Of a stretch of 33,266 nt of DNA, positions 1 to 8,109 are shown piece by piece (the first letter of the stretch is position 1; the number at the start of each line of letters is the position of its first letter). This DNA is from DATGCT01 sp964639325 (GTDB taxonomy: Bacteria; Patescibacteriota; Minisyncoccia; UBA6257; GWB1-50-10), in contig CAZXDO010000041.1 of assembly GCA_964639325.1 (NCBI GenBank), positions 1 to 33,266 on the forward strand, in the 5' to 3' direction. The notes under the pieces are model-generated. The model did no database searches. It saw nothing but the letters and a program-made list of their open reading frames with translations, and had not been told where the DNA came from. The position numbers and the translations under genes were made by a program.

Positions 1-45
1 GTTGTGGATAACTTTTTTCGGATGTTGAGAGTGTTTTGATATTGA

Positions 46-74
46 TTGACTATTATTTCTTTTATATATATACT
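46..74 (+). promoter_or_regulatory. rpsP promoter
   Basis: A TTGACT -35 box (46-51) and a TATACT -10 box (69-74) are separated by exactly 17 bp, close to the sigma-70 consensus. Transcription would start near 81, giving rpsP a leader of roughly 35 nt with no Shine-Dalgarno sequence before its ATG. Confidence 0.75.
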
Positions 75-117
75 GGGGTTTGTGTCGTTATTATATTTAT
101 CAATTAATTATTAAAAC

Positions 118-720
118 ATGTTATCAATAAAATTAAGTCCAGTTGGAAGAAAGCGTCAAATTACTTACAGAATAGTGGTGGCGGAAAAGCGTTCCAAACT
201 TAAAGGCAAATATATAGAAAACATTGGCTGGGTAGACCCTCATGCTGATAAGTTTAAAGTTGATAAAGAGAGAGCTGAATATTGGATAAATACCGGCGGA
301 GCAAAACCAACCGACAGTGTTTACAATTTGTTAGTTAAAGCCGGCATAGTTGAAGGACCTAAAAAACCGGTTCATGCCAAAAAGAAAATTTCCGAAGAAG
401 AAGCAGCAGCAAAAGAAGCTGAAGTTAAGGCTTTCGAGGCTTCTGGAGAAAATGCGCCATCTGAAGATAAAACAGAATCTGTTGAAGAAGAATCTTTAGA
501 AGAAAAAGAAGGAGATAATGTTTCCGAGGAAAAAGAAAGTGAAGTGATAGAAGAAGAAAAAGAAGAGAAGAAGGAAGAAGAAACAGAAGAAAAATCAGAT
601 GAAGGAGATCCTAAACAAGAGGAAACACCAAAACCCGAGGAAGAAGTTCAGAAAGACGAGGAATCAGAAAGTGAAGATAAGAAAAAAGAAGAATTGGAAG
701 AAGAAAAGAAAGAGGATTGA
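118..720 (+). CDS. rpsP: 30S ribosomal protein S16 with long charged C-terminal tail
   Basis: S16 is an assembly protein of the 30S subunit body. Residues 1 to about 80 match the family: an N-terminal MLSIKLSPVGRKRQ strand followed by RIVVAEKRSKLKGKYIENIG and the WINTGGAKPTDSV region. The usual protein is about 80-90 residues, but this one is 200. Residues from about 88 to the end are almost entirely Glu and Lys with some Ser and Asp. The tail looks disordered or coiled-coil and strongly acidic, and no domain is recognisable in it. The usual partners rimM, trmD and rplS are not downstream; uvrB follows instead. The start is the first ATG after a clear promoter and has no Shine-Dalgarno sequence. 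The S16 call is secure; the function of the tail is unknown. Confidence 0.95.
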   Translation: MLSIKLSPVGRKRQITYRIVVAEKRSKLKGKYIENIGWVDPHADKFKVDKERAEYWINTGGAKPTDSVYNLLVKAGIVEGPKKPVHAKKKISEEEAAAKEAEVKAFEASGENAPSEDKTESVEEESLEEKEGDNVSEEKESEVIEEEKEEKKEEETEEKSDEGDPKQEETPKPEEEVQKDEESESEDKKKEELEEEKKED

Positions 721-730
721 AGTATTTTAT

Positions 731-759
731 TTGACCTGTGAGGAATTAAAAGATAATGT
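731..759 (+). promoter_or_regulatory. uvrB promoter
   Basis: TTGACC (731-736) and TAATGT (754-759) are 17 bp apart, just after the rpsP stop codon. The predicted start point lies near 766, about 50 nt before the preferred uvrB ATG. A TTG at 765 and a GTG at 771 in the same frame would sit almost at the transcript end, so a short N-terminal extension on a leaderless mRNA cannot be excluded. Confidence 0.6.
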
Positions 760-815
760 AATAGTTGATTGTGTACCCCCTAATATCTCTGATGTTGGGG
801 CGGTTTAGTGTATTT

Positions 816-2798
816 ATGAATAAACCTTTTAAGATTCATTCAAAATATGAGCCGGCAGGAGATCAACCTAAAGCTATAGAAAAACTTTCTAGGGGCTTAG
901 AAAAGGAATATAAAAATCAAACTCTTTTAGGGGTAACCGGAAGCGGAAAAACTTTTACCATGGCCGGGGTTATTGAAAAAACTCAACGGCCGGCTTTGGT
1001 AATTGCCCACAACAAAACTTTAGCGGCTCAACTTTGTAATGAGTTTAAGTTTTTGTTTCCGGAAAATGCTGTAGAATATTTTGTTTCATATTATGACTAT
1101 TACCAGCCTGAGGCGTATATTCCCACTTCTGATACGTATATCGGTAAGGAAGCCATGATAAATGATGAAATAGATAAGCTGCGCCACAGAGCTACAACAG
1201 CTGCTTTGACAAGAAAGGATGTAATTATTGTTGCTTCAGTTTCTTGTATATACGGACTTGGTGAGCCGGAAACATACAAAAAAAAGATTCTTCATTTAAA
1301 GAAAGGAGATAAGGTGGACAGAAAAGAGTTTGTTCAAGAACTTGTTAGGATTCAGTATTCCCGGACTAATTCTGATTTACAAAGGGGGACTTTTAGGTTA
1401 AGGGGAGACCAGTGGGAAATTATGCCTCCTTATGAAAATCTAGTTTATAATTTTGAAATTAAAGAAGGAAAGATAAATGATATTTTTGTGATTGATCCGG
1501 TGAAAGGTTTTGTTCCGGGAGAAACTTTAACAACAGAAGAAGTTTTTGTTTCTCCTGCCCGCCATTTTGTTACGGAAAAAATTTCTAGAGATAAAGCAAT
1601 AAAAAACATTGAGAAAGAACTTAAGGAACAGTTAAAAAAATTTAAAAAAGAAGGAAAATTTTTAGAAATGGAACGTTTGGAAAGAAGAACCAAGAATGAT
1701 GTTGCTATGATAAGGGAAATTGGATATTGCAACGGTATTGAAAATTATTCCCGCCATCTTTCCGGAAGAGAGTCGGGTGAACCGCCGGCTACTCTTTTGG
1801 ATTATATGCCCGAGGATTTTATTACCATAATTGATGAATCTCATGTAACAGTTCCTCAGCTTTGGGGTATGTACGGAGGAGACAGAGCCAGAAAAGAAAC
1901 TTTAATAGAATATGGTTTTCGCCTTCCTTCGGCAATTGATAACCGACCCCTTAAAAAAGATGAGTTTGAAAATAAAATAGGGCGGAGGATATATACTTCC
2001 GCCACGCCGGCAGATTACGAAAAAGAAAAGAGTAATCAAATTGTAGAGCAAATAATCAGGCCAACCGGCCTTATTGATCCGAAAATAACTTTACGACCGG
2101 CAAAGGGGCAAGTTGAAGATCTTATTCCCAGAATTCAAAAAAGAGTAGAAGAGGGAGATAGGGTATTAGTTACTACCCTTACCAAAAAAATGGCCGAAGA
2201 TCTCTCCGAGTACCTTAAAGAAAAAGGTTTGAGAGTCAGCTATCTTCATAGTGATGTGAAAACTTTGGACAGAATAAGGATTCTTACCAAATTGAGAAAA
2301 GGCGAAATTCAAACTTTAGTAGGGGTAAATCTTTTGAGAGAAGGTTTGGATCTTCCCGAAGTTTCTTTAGTGGCTATTCTTGATGCTGATAAAGAAGGTT
2401 TTTTAAGAAGCGAAACTTCTTTGATTCAGGTTATAGGGAGAGCGGCTCGAAACGTTAAGGGCGAGGTTCTTATATATGCCGATAACGAAACCGGTTCCGT
2501 AAAGAGAGCTATTAATGAAACCAAAAGAAGAAGGAAAATTCAGATGGAGTATAACAAAAAATATGGTATTACACCTAAAACCATTGTTAAAGATATTTCT
2601 GATATTGCTCCGGTTGATGTAAGCAAAACTTTGGAATTAGAAAACAAGCCCTTGCCAAAAAATGAGAAAGAGGCAAAGAAGTTGATTAAAGAAAAAGAAA
2701 GAGAAATGAAAAAAGCAGCAGAAGGATTGGATTTTGAGTTAGCTGCTATTTTGAGGGACGAAATAAAAGAATTATCTAAAGAAGTAAATAAAAAATAG
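816..2798 (+). CDS. uvrB: UvrABC excinuclease subunit B
   Basis: UvrB is the damage-verifying helicase-like ATPase of nucleotide excision repair. UvrA loads it onto the lesion and it then recruits UvrC. The 660-residue product has the family N-terminus (HSKYEPAGDQPKAI), Walker A GVTGSGKT at 39-46, the Tyr-rich beta-hairpin (YYDYYQPEAYIP) that threads between the DNA strands, the DESH Walker B, helicase motifs V and VI (LLREGLDLPE, QVIGRAARN), and a C-terminal UVR helix pair (EGLDFELAAILRDEIKEL) that binds UvrC. Length is normal. The frame stays open upstream to a TTG at 765, but the ATG at 816 gives the canonical N-terminus. The uvrA ATG follows after 2 nt, so the two genes are co-transcribed. 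Confidence 0.97.
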   Translation: MNKPFKIHSKYEPAGDQPKAIEKLSRGLEKEYKNQTLLGVTGSGKTFTMAGVIEKTQRPALVIAHNKTLAAQLCNEFKFLFPENAVEYFVSYYDYYQPEAYIPTSDTYIGKEAMINDEIDKLRHRATTAALTRKDVIIVASVSCIYGLGEPETYKKKILHLKKGDKVDRKEFVQELVRIQYSRTNSDLQRGTFRLRGDQWEIMPPYENLVYNFEIKEGKINDIFVIDPVKGFVPGETLTTEEVFVSPARHFVTEKISRDKAIKNIEKELKEQLKKFKKEGKFLEMERLERRTKNDVAMIREIGYCNGIENYSRHLSGRESGEPPATLLDYMPEDFITIIDESHVTVPQLWGMYGGDRARKETLIEYGFRLPSAIDNRPLKKDEFENKIGRRIYTSATPADYEKEKSNQIVEQIIRPTGLIDPKITLRPAKGQVEDLIPRIQKRVEEGDRVLVTTLTKKMAEDLSEYLKEKGLRVSYLHSDVKTLDRIRILTKLRKGEIQTLVGVNLLREGLDLPEVSLVAILDADKEGFLRSETSLIQVIGRAARNVKGEVLIYADNETGSVKRAINETKRRRKIQMEYNKKYGITPKTIVKDISDIAPVDVSKTLELENKPLPKNEKEAKKLIKEKEREMKKAAEGLDFELAAILRDEIKELSKEVNKK

Positions 2799-2800
2799 TT

Positions 2801-5320
2801 ATGGAAGATAAAATTAAAGTAAAAGGAGCGAGAGAACATAATCTCCAAAATATATCGGTAGATTTTCCCCGTAATAAAATGGTAGTTTTTACGGGCGTAT
2901 CCGGTTCGGGAAAATCAAGCTTAGCTTTTGATACTATTTTTTCTGAAGGTCAGAGACGGTATATAGAATCTCTTTCTGCTTACGCCCGCCAGTTTTTGAA
3001 TAAGTTAGATAAACCCGATGTGGATGAAATAAGAGGGTTGTCTCCGGCTATTTCCATTGATCAAAAAAGTCATTCTTCTAATCCGCGCTCTATTGTAGCC
3101 ACGGTTACCGAAATATATGACTATCTTAGAGTTTTATACGCCCGTGTGGGGGTTCCTCATTGTCCCGTGTGTGGAAAGATTATTAAAGCTATGAGTGTTG
3201 ATGAGATAGTAGATGCAGGGATTGGTTTTTCCCAAAAAAGAAAGCAAGGAGAAAGTATTGTGATAATGGCTCCGGTAGTTTTAGGGAGAAAGGGTGAATA
3301 TTATCAGCTTCTTTACAATATGCTAAACGCCGGTTTTAGAGAGGTTAGAATTGACGGAGAGTTTTATTCCTTACGGGATAGAATTAGCCTTGATCGTTAC
3401 AAACAACACACTATTGAAGTGGTGGTGGATAGAATAAATTATGGGGTTGACTTTAATGATAAAGATAATCGACTCCGCTTAAATGAAGCGGTAGAAGAGG
3501 CTATTAAAAGAGGCAAGGGAAACGTAAAATTTATGACCGGCGGCAAAGAGCTTTTTCTTTCTTCCAAACTTTCTTGTCCGGAAGACAACTTTTCTTTTCC
3601 CGAGATTGAGCCTAGATTGTTTTCCTTTAACAGTCCTTACGGGGCTTGTTCTGATTGTCACGGTTTGGGAATAGAAGGAGGAGAGGGCGCTGAGAAAGTT
3701 TGTGAAACTTGTAAAGGAAAACGTCTTCGCCCGGAAGCTTTAGCAGTTCTTTTAGGAGGAGAAAATATATCTCAAGTGACAGCAAAAACTATAGAAGAAG
3801 CAGATAAGTTTTTTGCCGGTTTGGAAAAAGAAGCAGATAAAAAGTTTAAAGAGGTCGCCTTGACCCCGTTGAAGGAAATAAGGGGAAGATTAAAATTTCT
3901 TTTAGATGTTGGCTTAGATTATCTTACTCTTGATCGTAGAGCGGGCACTCTTTCCGGAGGGGAAGCTCAAAGAATACGTCTTGCTTCCCAAATAGGTTCG
4001 CAATTAACCGGTACTTTGTATGTGTTGGATGAGCCGACTATCGGTCTTCATCAGCGGGATAATGATAAATTGATTCAAACCTTAAAGTACCTTAGAGATT
4101 TGGGGAACACCGTTATTGTTGTAGAGCATGATGAGCAAACAATTTTGGAAAGCGATTATATGGTAGATATTGGCCCTGGTCCGGGTATTCACGGTGGTAA
4201 GGTAGTGGCAGAAGGCAGTATTCCAGAAATTATTGATGATAAAAAAAATAAATCTTTGACTCTTGATTACTTAAGAGGGGATAAAAAAGTAGATATTCCG
4301 GAAAAAAGAAGGAAGGTGGATAAACATCATGATTTTTTGAAGCTCAAAAAAGTTTCAGAAAATAATTTAAAAAATATAAGTATAAATATTCCTTTAAGAA
4401 GATTTGTCGCCCTAACAGGAGTTTCCGGTTCCGGTAAAAGTACTTTAATGATTGATGTTCTTTATAGAGAGCTGGCTAATAAATTAAATGGTGCCAGTTA
4501 CAACAAACCTTTAATCAAAGAAGTTCAGGGTTTAGAATATTTAAGCCGGGTAGTTAATATTGACCAATCGCCGATAGGAAGAACACCTAGATCAAATCCC
4601 GTAACGTACACCGGGGCTTGGAATTATATTCGTGATTTATTTGTTTCAACTGAAGAAGCTAGAATTAGGGGTTATAAGAAAGGAAGATTTAGTTTTAATG
4701 TTCCCGGAGGAAGGTGTGAAAATTGTGAGGGTCACGGAAGCATTGCCATTGAAATGCATTTTATGCCTACTGTTTATGTAACTTGCAGCGTTTGCCACGG
4801 ACGGAGGTATAATCGGGAAACTTTAGAGGTAAAATATAAAGGCAAGAGTATATACGACGTTCTTAAAATGACCGTAGAAGAAGGGAGAAAGTTTTTTAAC
4901 GATATCCCTTGGCTTAATGATCGTTTGGGGATAATGGAGGAAGTTGGCTTGGGATATTTGGAATTAGGCCAACCGGCTCCGACACTTTCCGGCGGAGAAG
5001 CACAAAGGGTAAAGCTGGCTAAGGAATTAGGAAGAAAGAGTGCGCGGAGAACTATTTATCTTTTGGACGAGCCGACTACCGGTCTTCACTTTGACGATGT
5101 AAAGAAATTAATTGAAGTTTTGCAGAAACTAATTGTTAGGGGAAATACGGTAATGGTTATTGAGCATAATCCTGATGTGATAAAATCGGCAGATTGGATA
5201 ATTGACCTTGGTCCTGACGGGGGAGATAAAGGGGGAGAAATTATAGCTGAAGGAACTCCGGAGGATGTTTCTAAGATAGCCGGAAGTCATACAGGATATT
5301 ATCTTAAGCATTGGCTTTAG
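2801..5320 (+). CDS. uvrA: UvrABC excinuclease subunit A, short form
   Basis: UvrA is the dimeric ABC-type ATPase that first recognises DNA damage and loads UvrB. Both nucleotide-binding halves are present: Walker A GVSGSGKSS near residue 35, signature LSGGEAQRIRLAS, Walker B VLDEPTIGLH, then a second Walker A GVSGSGKST, signature LSGGEAQRVKLAK and LLDEPTTGLH. Zinc-binding Cys pairs appear at 121 (CPVC), 283 (CSDC) and 301 (CETC), with a further CENC/CSVC set in the second half. The protein has 839 residues against about 940 usually. The shortfall is one gap: CSDC283-286 and CETC301-304 are only 14 residues apart, where typical UvrA has over 100. The start follows the uvrB stop by 2 nt and has no Shine-Dalgarno sequence. 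Confidence 0.96.
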   Translation: MEDKIKVKGAREHNLQNISVDFPRNKMVVFTGVSGSGKSSLAFDTIFSEGQRRYIESLSAYARQFLNKLDKPDVDEIRGLSPAISIDQKSHSSNPRSIVATVTEIYDYLRVLYARVGVPHCPVCGKIIKAMSVDEIVDAGIGFSQKRKQGESIVIMAPVVLGRKGEYYQLLYNMLNAGFREVRIDGEFYSLRDRISLDRYKQHTIEVVVDRINYGVDFNDKDNRLRLNEAVEEAIKRGKGNVKFMTGGKELFLSSKLSCPEDNFSFPEIEPRLFSFNSPYGACSDCHGLGIEGGEGAEKVCETCKGKRLRPEALAVLLGGENISQVTAKTIEEADKFFAGLEKEADKKFKEVALTPLKEIRGRLKFLLDVGLDYLTLDRRAGTLSGGEAQRIRLASQIGSQLTGTLYVLDEPTIGLHQRDNDKLIQTLKYLRDLGNTVIVVEHDEQTILESDYMVDIGPGPGIHGGKVVAEGSIPEIIDDKKNKSLTLDYLRGDKKVDIPEKRRKVDKHHDFLKLKKVSENNLKNISINIPLRRFVALTGVSGSGKSTLMIDVLYRELANKLNGASYNKPLIKEVQGLEYLSRVVNIDQSPIGRTPRSNPVTYTGAWNYIRDLFVSTEEARIRGYKKGRFSFNVPGGRCENCEGHGSIAIEMHFMPTVYVTCSVCHGRRYNRETLEVKYKGKSIYDVLKMTVEEGRKFFNDIPWLNDRLGIMEEVGLGYLELGQPAPTLSGGEAQRVKLAKELGRKSARRTIYLLDEPTTGLHFDDVKKLIEVLQKLIVRGNTVMVIEHNPDVIKSADWIIDLGPDGGDKGGEIIAEGTPEDVSKIAGSHTGYYLKHWL

Positions 5321-5326
5321 TTTTAT

Positions 5327-5355
5327 TTGAAATTTAGCAAGGTAGGTAATATATT
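5327..5355 (+). promoter_or_regulatory. uvrC promoter, near-leaderless
   Basis: TTGAAA (5327-5332) and TATATT (5350-5355) have a 17-bp spacer. The uvrC ATG at 5365 comes only 9 nt after the -10 box, so the mRNA should begin at or within a few bases of the start codon. Confidence 0.65.
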
Positions 5356-5364
5356 TTAACTTGA

Positions 5365-6573
5365 ATGAAAGAAGAGAAGAAAAAGTTATACGAAAACTTT
5401 CCCGAAGTTCCCGGGGTTTATATTATGAAAGATATTTCGGGAGAAATTTTGTACGTAGGGAAAGCAGGTAATTTGAAGAAGCGGGTTTCTTCGTATTTTT
5501 ATAAGTCGCATAATCGGAGAATTGAAAAATTAGTCCAAGAAATTAAAGAAATAGAATATTTGGAAACTGATTCAGTGTTAGAAGCTCTTATTTTAGAGGC
5601 AGAGCTTATTAAAAAATACGAACCTCTTTACAACATAAAAGATAAAGATGATAAGAGTTTTCTTTTTGTAGAAATAAGCAATGATGATTTACCTCAAGTT
5701 AGATTGGTTAGGGGAAAATCTAACATAGAAGGGGAAAGGTTTGGTCCTTATACAAATGCTTCTGATTTAAGAAAAGCGATGAGAATTTTGAGGAAGATTT
5801 TTCCTTATTCCATTCATAGCCCTAAAAAATATGGAAGCTATAAAAGGCCTTGTTTAGATTACGAAATAGGCCTTTGTCCCGGAACTTGTAATGGTAGTGT
5901 AGATAAAAAGAGATATAAAAAAAATGTAAATGGTTTGAAACAGGTTCTTAGAGGTAAAAAGAAAAACTTAGTTGAGAAACTAAAGAAAGAAATGAAAAAA
6001 CTTTCTGATAATCAAAATTTTGAAGAAGCAGCTAGTTTAAAAAAACAAATTTTTGCTTTGGAGCATATAAATGACACGGCCTTGATAAGCGAATCTCAAC
6101 TTGGGGGTGTCGGGAACCCCCAAGTTGGAGGAAGGATTGAAGGTTATGATATTTCTAATATTTCGGGAACATCGGCAGTTGGGTCAATGGTTGTTTTCGA
6201 GGGTGGCAGGCCTAAGAAAAGTGATTATAGGAAATTTAAAATAAGAACGATTAGAAAACAGGATGATACAGGGATGATGAAAGAAACCTTGAGGAGAAGA
6301 TTAAAACATGAAGAATGGCCCTTGCCTGACTTAGTTTTAATTGACGGCGGAAAAGGGCAAGTTAACGCCGCTTTGGAAGTTTTTTCTGAAAACGGAATTA
6401 GTGTTCCGATAGTTGGCATTGCTAAAGGGCCGGAACGTAAGAAAAACGATTTTGTAGGAAAAATTCCTGAAGGTTTTAATAAAGAGGTTTTAATTAAAGT
6501 GCGCGATGAAGCGCATAGATTTGCTATTGAATATCATAGAAAATTGAGAAAAAAACGTTCTTTGGAGGAGTAG
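5365..6573 (+). CDS. uvrC: UvrABC excinuclease subunit C, truncated at the C-terminus
   Basis: UvrC makes both incisions flanking a lesion held by UvrB. An N-terminal GIY-YIG nuclease domain (residues 9-41, PGVYIMKD...ILYVGKAGNLKKR) is followed by the Cys-rich segment (CLDYEIGLCPGTCNG), a UVR helix pair near 199-233 that docks on UvrB, and the RNase H-like nuclease. Its acidic and His residues are present as D262 (EGYDISN), D327 (LIDGGKG) and H384 (DEAHRFA). The protein ends at 402 residues, against about 600, just after the RNase H-like domain, so the tandem helix-hairpin-helix DNA-binding domain is missing. Residues 245-255 are encoded by a complete copy of the 31-bp palindrome found elsewhere in this window, placed in frame in the linker before D262. 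Confidence 0.95.
   Translation: MKEEKKKLYENFPEVPGVYIMKDISGEILYVGKAGNLKKRVSSYFYKSHNRRIEKLVQEIKEIEYLETDSVLEALILEAELIKKYEPLYNIKDKDDKSFLFVEISNDDLPQVRLVRGKSNIEGERFGPYTNASDLRKAMRILRKIFPYSIHSPKKYGSYKRPCLDYEIGLCPGTCNGSVDKKRYKKNVNGLKQVLRGKKKNLVEKLKKEMKKLSDNQNFEEAASLKKQIFALEHINDTALISESQLGGVGNPQVGGRIEGYDISNISGTSAVGSMVVFEGGRPKKSDYRKFKIRTIRKQDDTGMMKETLRRRLKHEEWPLPDLVLIDGGKGQVNAALEVFSENGISVPIVGIAKGPERKKNDFVGKIPEGFNKEVLIKVRDEAHRFAIEYHRKLRKKRSLEE
6097..6127 (+). repeat. 31-bp palindromic element, copy 1 (inside uvrC)
   Basis: This is a perfect inverted repeat with 11-12 bp arms around the core GGGGGTGTCGGGAACCCCC. It lies in frame in uvrC and is translated as QLGGVGNPQVG. It is identical over 31 bp to copy 2. 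Confidence 0.95.
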
Positions 6574-6590
6574 TTTGAGCGTGGTATAAT
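6562..6590 (+). promoter_or_regulatory. Promoter of the MazG-like gene, leaderless
   Basis: TTGGAG (6562-6567, inside the last codons of uvrC) and a perfect TATAAT (6585-6590) have a 17-bp spacer. Only 7 nt separate the -10 box from the ATG at 6598, so transcription should start at the start codon. Confidence 0.75.
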
Positions 6591-6597
6591 TGAGGAT

Positions 6598-6927
6598 ATG
6601 GATTTTAAGGAATATCAGAAAAAATCAAGAGAAACTGCCATTTATCCTAACAAGGGAGAAAATTATATTTACCCAACTTTAGGTTTAGTTGGGGAGGCAG
6701 GAGAAGTGGCAGAGAAGATAAAGAAAATAATAAGGGATGATAATTTTGAGATTAGCGAAGAAAAGAAAGAAGATTTCAAAAAAGAAATAGGAGATGTTCT
6801 TTGGTATATGGCCCAGCTTTGCACTGAGTTAGATTTGTCTTTGGAAGAAGTAGCAGAATTAAATATAGAAAAACTTCAATCAAGAAAAAGAAGAAACGTG
6901 ATTCACGGCAGCGGAGATAATAGATAA
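6598..6927 (+). CDS. MazG-like nucleotide pyrophosphohydrolase
   Basis: This is a single-domain, all-alpha NTP pyrophosphohydrolase of the MazG/dUTPase-like superfamily. Such enzymes hydrolyse (d)NTPs to monophosphates and pyrophosphate and often clean up aberrant nucleotides. The metal-binding signature is visible: EAGEVAEKIKK (near residues 34-44) on one helix and EIGDVLWYMAQL (near 65-76) on the next. At 109 residues it matches compact stand-alone MazG-like proteins rather than the two-domain E. coli MazG. It sits between uvrC and an MscS channel, and its own promoter makes it a separate unit. The substrate cannot be told from sequence. Confidence 0.85.
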   Translation: MDFKEYQKKSRETAIYPNKGENYIYPTLGLVGEAGEVAEKIKKIIRDDNFEISEEKKEDFKKEIGDVLWYMAQLCTELDLSLEEVAELNIEKLQSRKRRNVIHGSGDNR

Positions 6928-6931
6928 AATC

Positions 6932-6962
6932 CAACTTGGGGGTGTCGGGAACCCCCAAGTTG
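6932..6962 (+). repeat. 31-bp palindromic element, copy 2
   Basis: This copy is identical to copy 1 in uvrC, in the same orientation, 4 nt after the stop codon of the MazG-like gene. Its last three bases form the start of the TTGGAG -35 box of the next promoter. Confidence 0.95.
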
Positions 6963-6988
6963 GAGAAGGTGTATTATTTTGATATACT
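6960..6988 (+). promoter_or_regulatory. mscS-family gene promoter built on the palindrome edge
   Basis: TTGGAG (6960-6965) overlaps the right end of palindrome copy 2. The extended -10 box TGATATACT has its hexamer at 6983-6988, giving a 17-bp spacer. The ATG at 7001 is 12 nt downstream. Confidence 0.65.
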
Positions 6989-7000
6989 TTTATTAATAGT

Positions 7001-8071
7001 ATGGATTTTATAGAACAAATTATTAATTTAGATTTTTGGAGTATTGAACTTTGGGGTAATAATATTGGCGACTACGTTCAGGCCGTAGCTATTTTTGTTG
7101 GTTTACTTCTCGTATTAAAGCTTTTTCAGTTTATTGTAGTTAAGAGGTTAGGAAAGCTTACCAAGAAAACAAAAACAGATATTGATGATGCTTTAATTAA
7201 GATTGTTAAAAACATAAAGCCGCCTTTTTATTTTATTTTGGCAGTTTATTTTGCCTTGAAGGTGATAATTTTAGGGCCGTTTTTATGGCAAATTGTTAAT
7301 GTTCTTCTTATCGCTATAGTTGTTTATCAAATTACAGTATCCCTTAGCATTCTTATTGATTACATTTTAGAAAAAGCTGAAAAAAGAGAGATTGAGCCGG
7401 GTACCAGGTCGGCTATTAATTTGATAGGAAAGATTGTTAAGGGAATTTTGTGGGTGATAGCGGTTTTATTAGCCCTGTCTAATTTTGGAGTTAATGTAAC
7501 TTCCCTTATAGCCGGTTTGGGAATTGGAGGGGTAGCGGTAGCTTTGGCAGCTCAGAATATTTTAGGAGACCTTTTCAGTTCTTTTGTTATTTATTTTGAT
7601 AAGCCGTTTATAGTTGGTGACTTTATTGTTGTTGGTGATAAATCAGGGACGGTTGAGAAAATTGGAATAAAAACAACAAGGTTAAAGTCATTAAGCGGCG
7701 AGGAGCTTGTTTTTTCTAATACCGAACTTACTTCTGCTCAAATTAGAAATTACAAAAAAATGGAAGAACGGAGAGGGGTTTTTGGTTTTGGAGTAACTTA
7801 TGACACGCCTCATGAGAAACTAAATAAAATACCTAAAATAGTTGAGGATATTATCAATAATGTTAAAGACGTGGAATTTGACAGAGGTTTTTTTGATAAA
7901 TTTGACGATTCGGCAATAACTTTTGAGGTGGTCTATTACGTGGAAAGGCCTGATTATAATTTGTATGCCAAGAGAAATCAGGAGATTGCTTTTGAGCTAA
8001 AAAAGCAACTTGATAAGGAAGGTATTGAAATGGCTTTTCCAACTCAAACTATTTATCTTAAAAAAGAATAG
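7001..8071 (+). CDS. Small-conductance mechanosensitive channel, MscS family
   Basis: MscS channels are homoheptameric inner-membrane pores that open under membrane tension and release solutes on hypo-osmotic shock. The 356-residue product has hydrophobic segments near residues 23-45, 72-90 and 95-125, then a Gly/Ala-rich pore helix (LIAGLGIGGVAVALAAQNI, near 170-190). The beta domain follows, with the family motif FDKPFIVGDFI. The C-terminal cytoplasmic alpha/beta vestibule ends in FPTQTIYLKKE. It is somewhat longer than E. coli MscS (286 residues) because of an extra N-terminal membrane segment. It has its own near-leaderless promoter. Confidence 0.92.
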   Translation: MDFIEQIINLDFWSIELWGNNIGDYVQAVAIFVGLLLVLKLFQFIVVKRLGKLTKKTKTDIDDALIKIVKNIKPPFYFILAVYFALKVIILGPFLWQIVNVLLIAIVVYQITVSLSILIDYILEKAEKREIEPGTRSAINLIGKIVKGILWVIAVLLALSNFGVNVTSLIAGLGIGGVAVALAAQNILGDLFSSFVIYFDKPFIVGDFIVVGDKSGTVEKIGIKTTRLKSLSGEELVFSNTELTSAQIRNYKKMEERRGVFGFGVTYDTPHEKLNKIPKIVEDIINNVKDVEFDRGFFDKFDDSAITFEVVYYVERPDYNLYAKRNQEIAFELKKQLDKEGIEMAFPTQTIYLKKE

Positions 8072-8109
8072 TTTTTAACTTTTTCTTGCTTTGTTATTAA
8101 AGTTTAAAT

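Noticed and set aside
599..808. Open frame overlapping the end of rpsP and the uvrB leader
   Set aside because: It is a +1-frame shadow of the Lys/Glu-rich S16 tail, with no family features, and crosses the uvrB promoter.
765..815. Upstream TTG/GTG start for uvrB
   Set aside because: It would add 15-17 residues not seen in UvrB; the ATG at 816 gives the canonical N-terminus. It remains possible because the promoter is so close.
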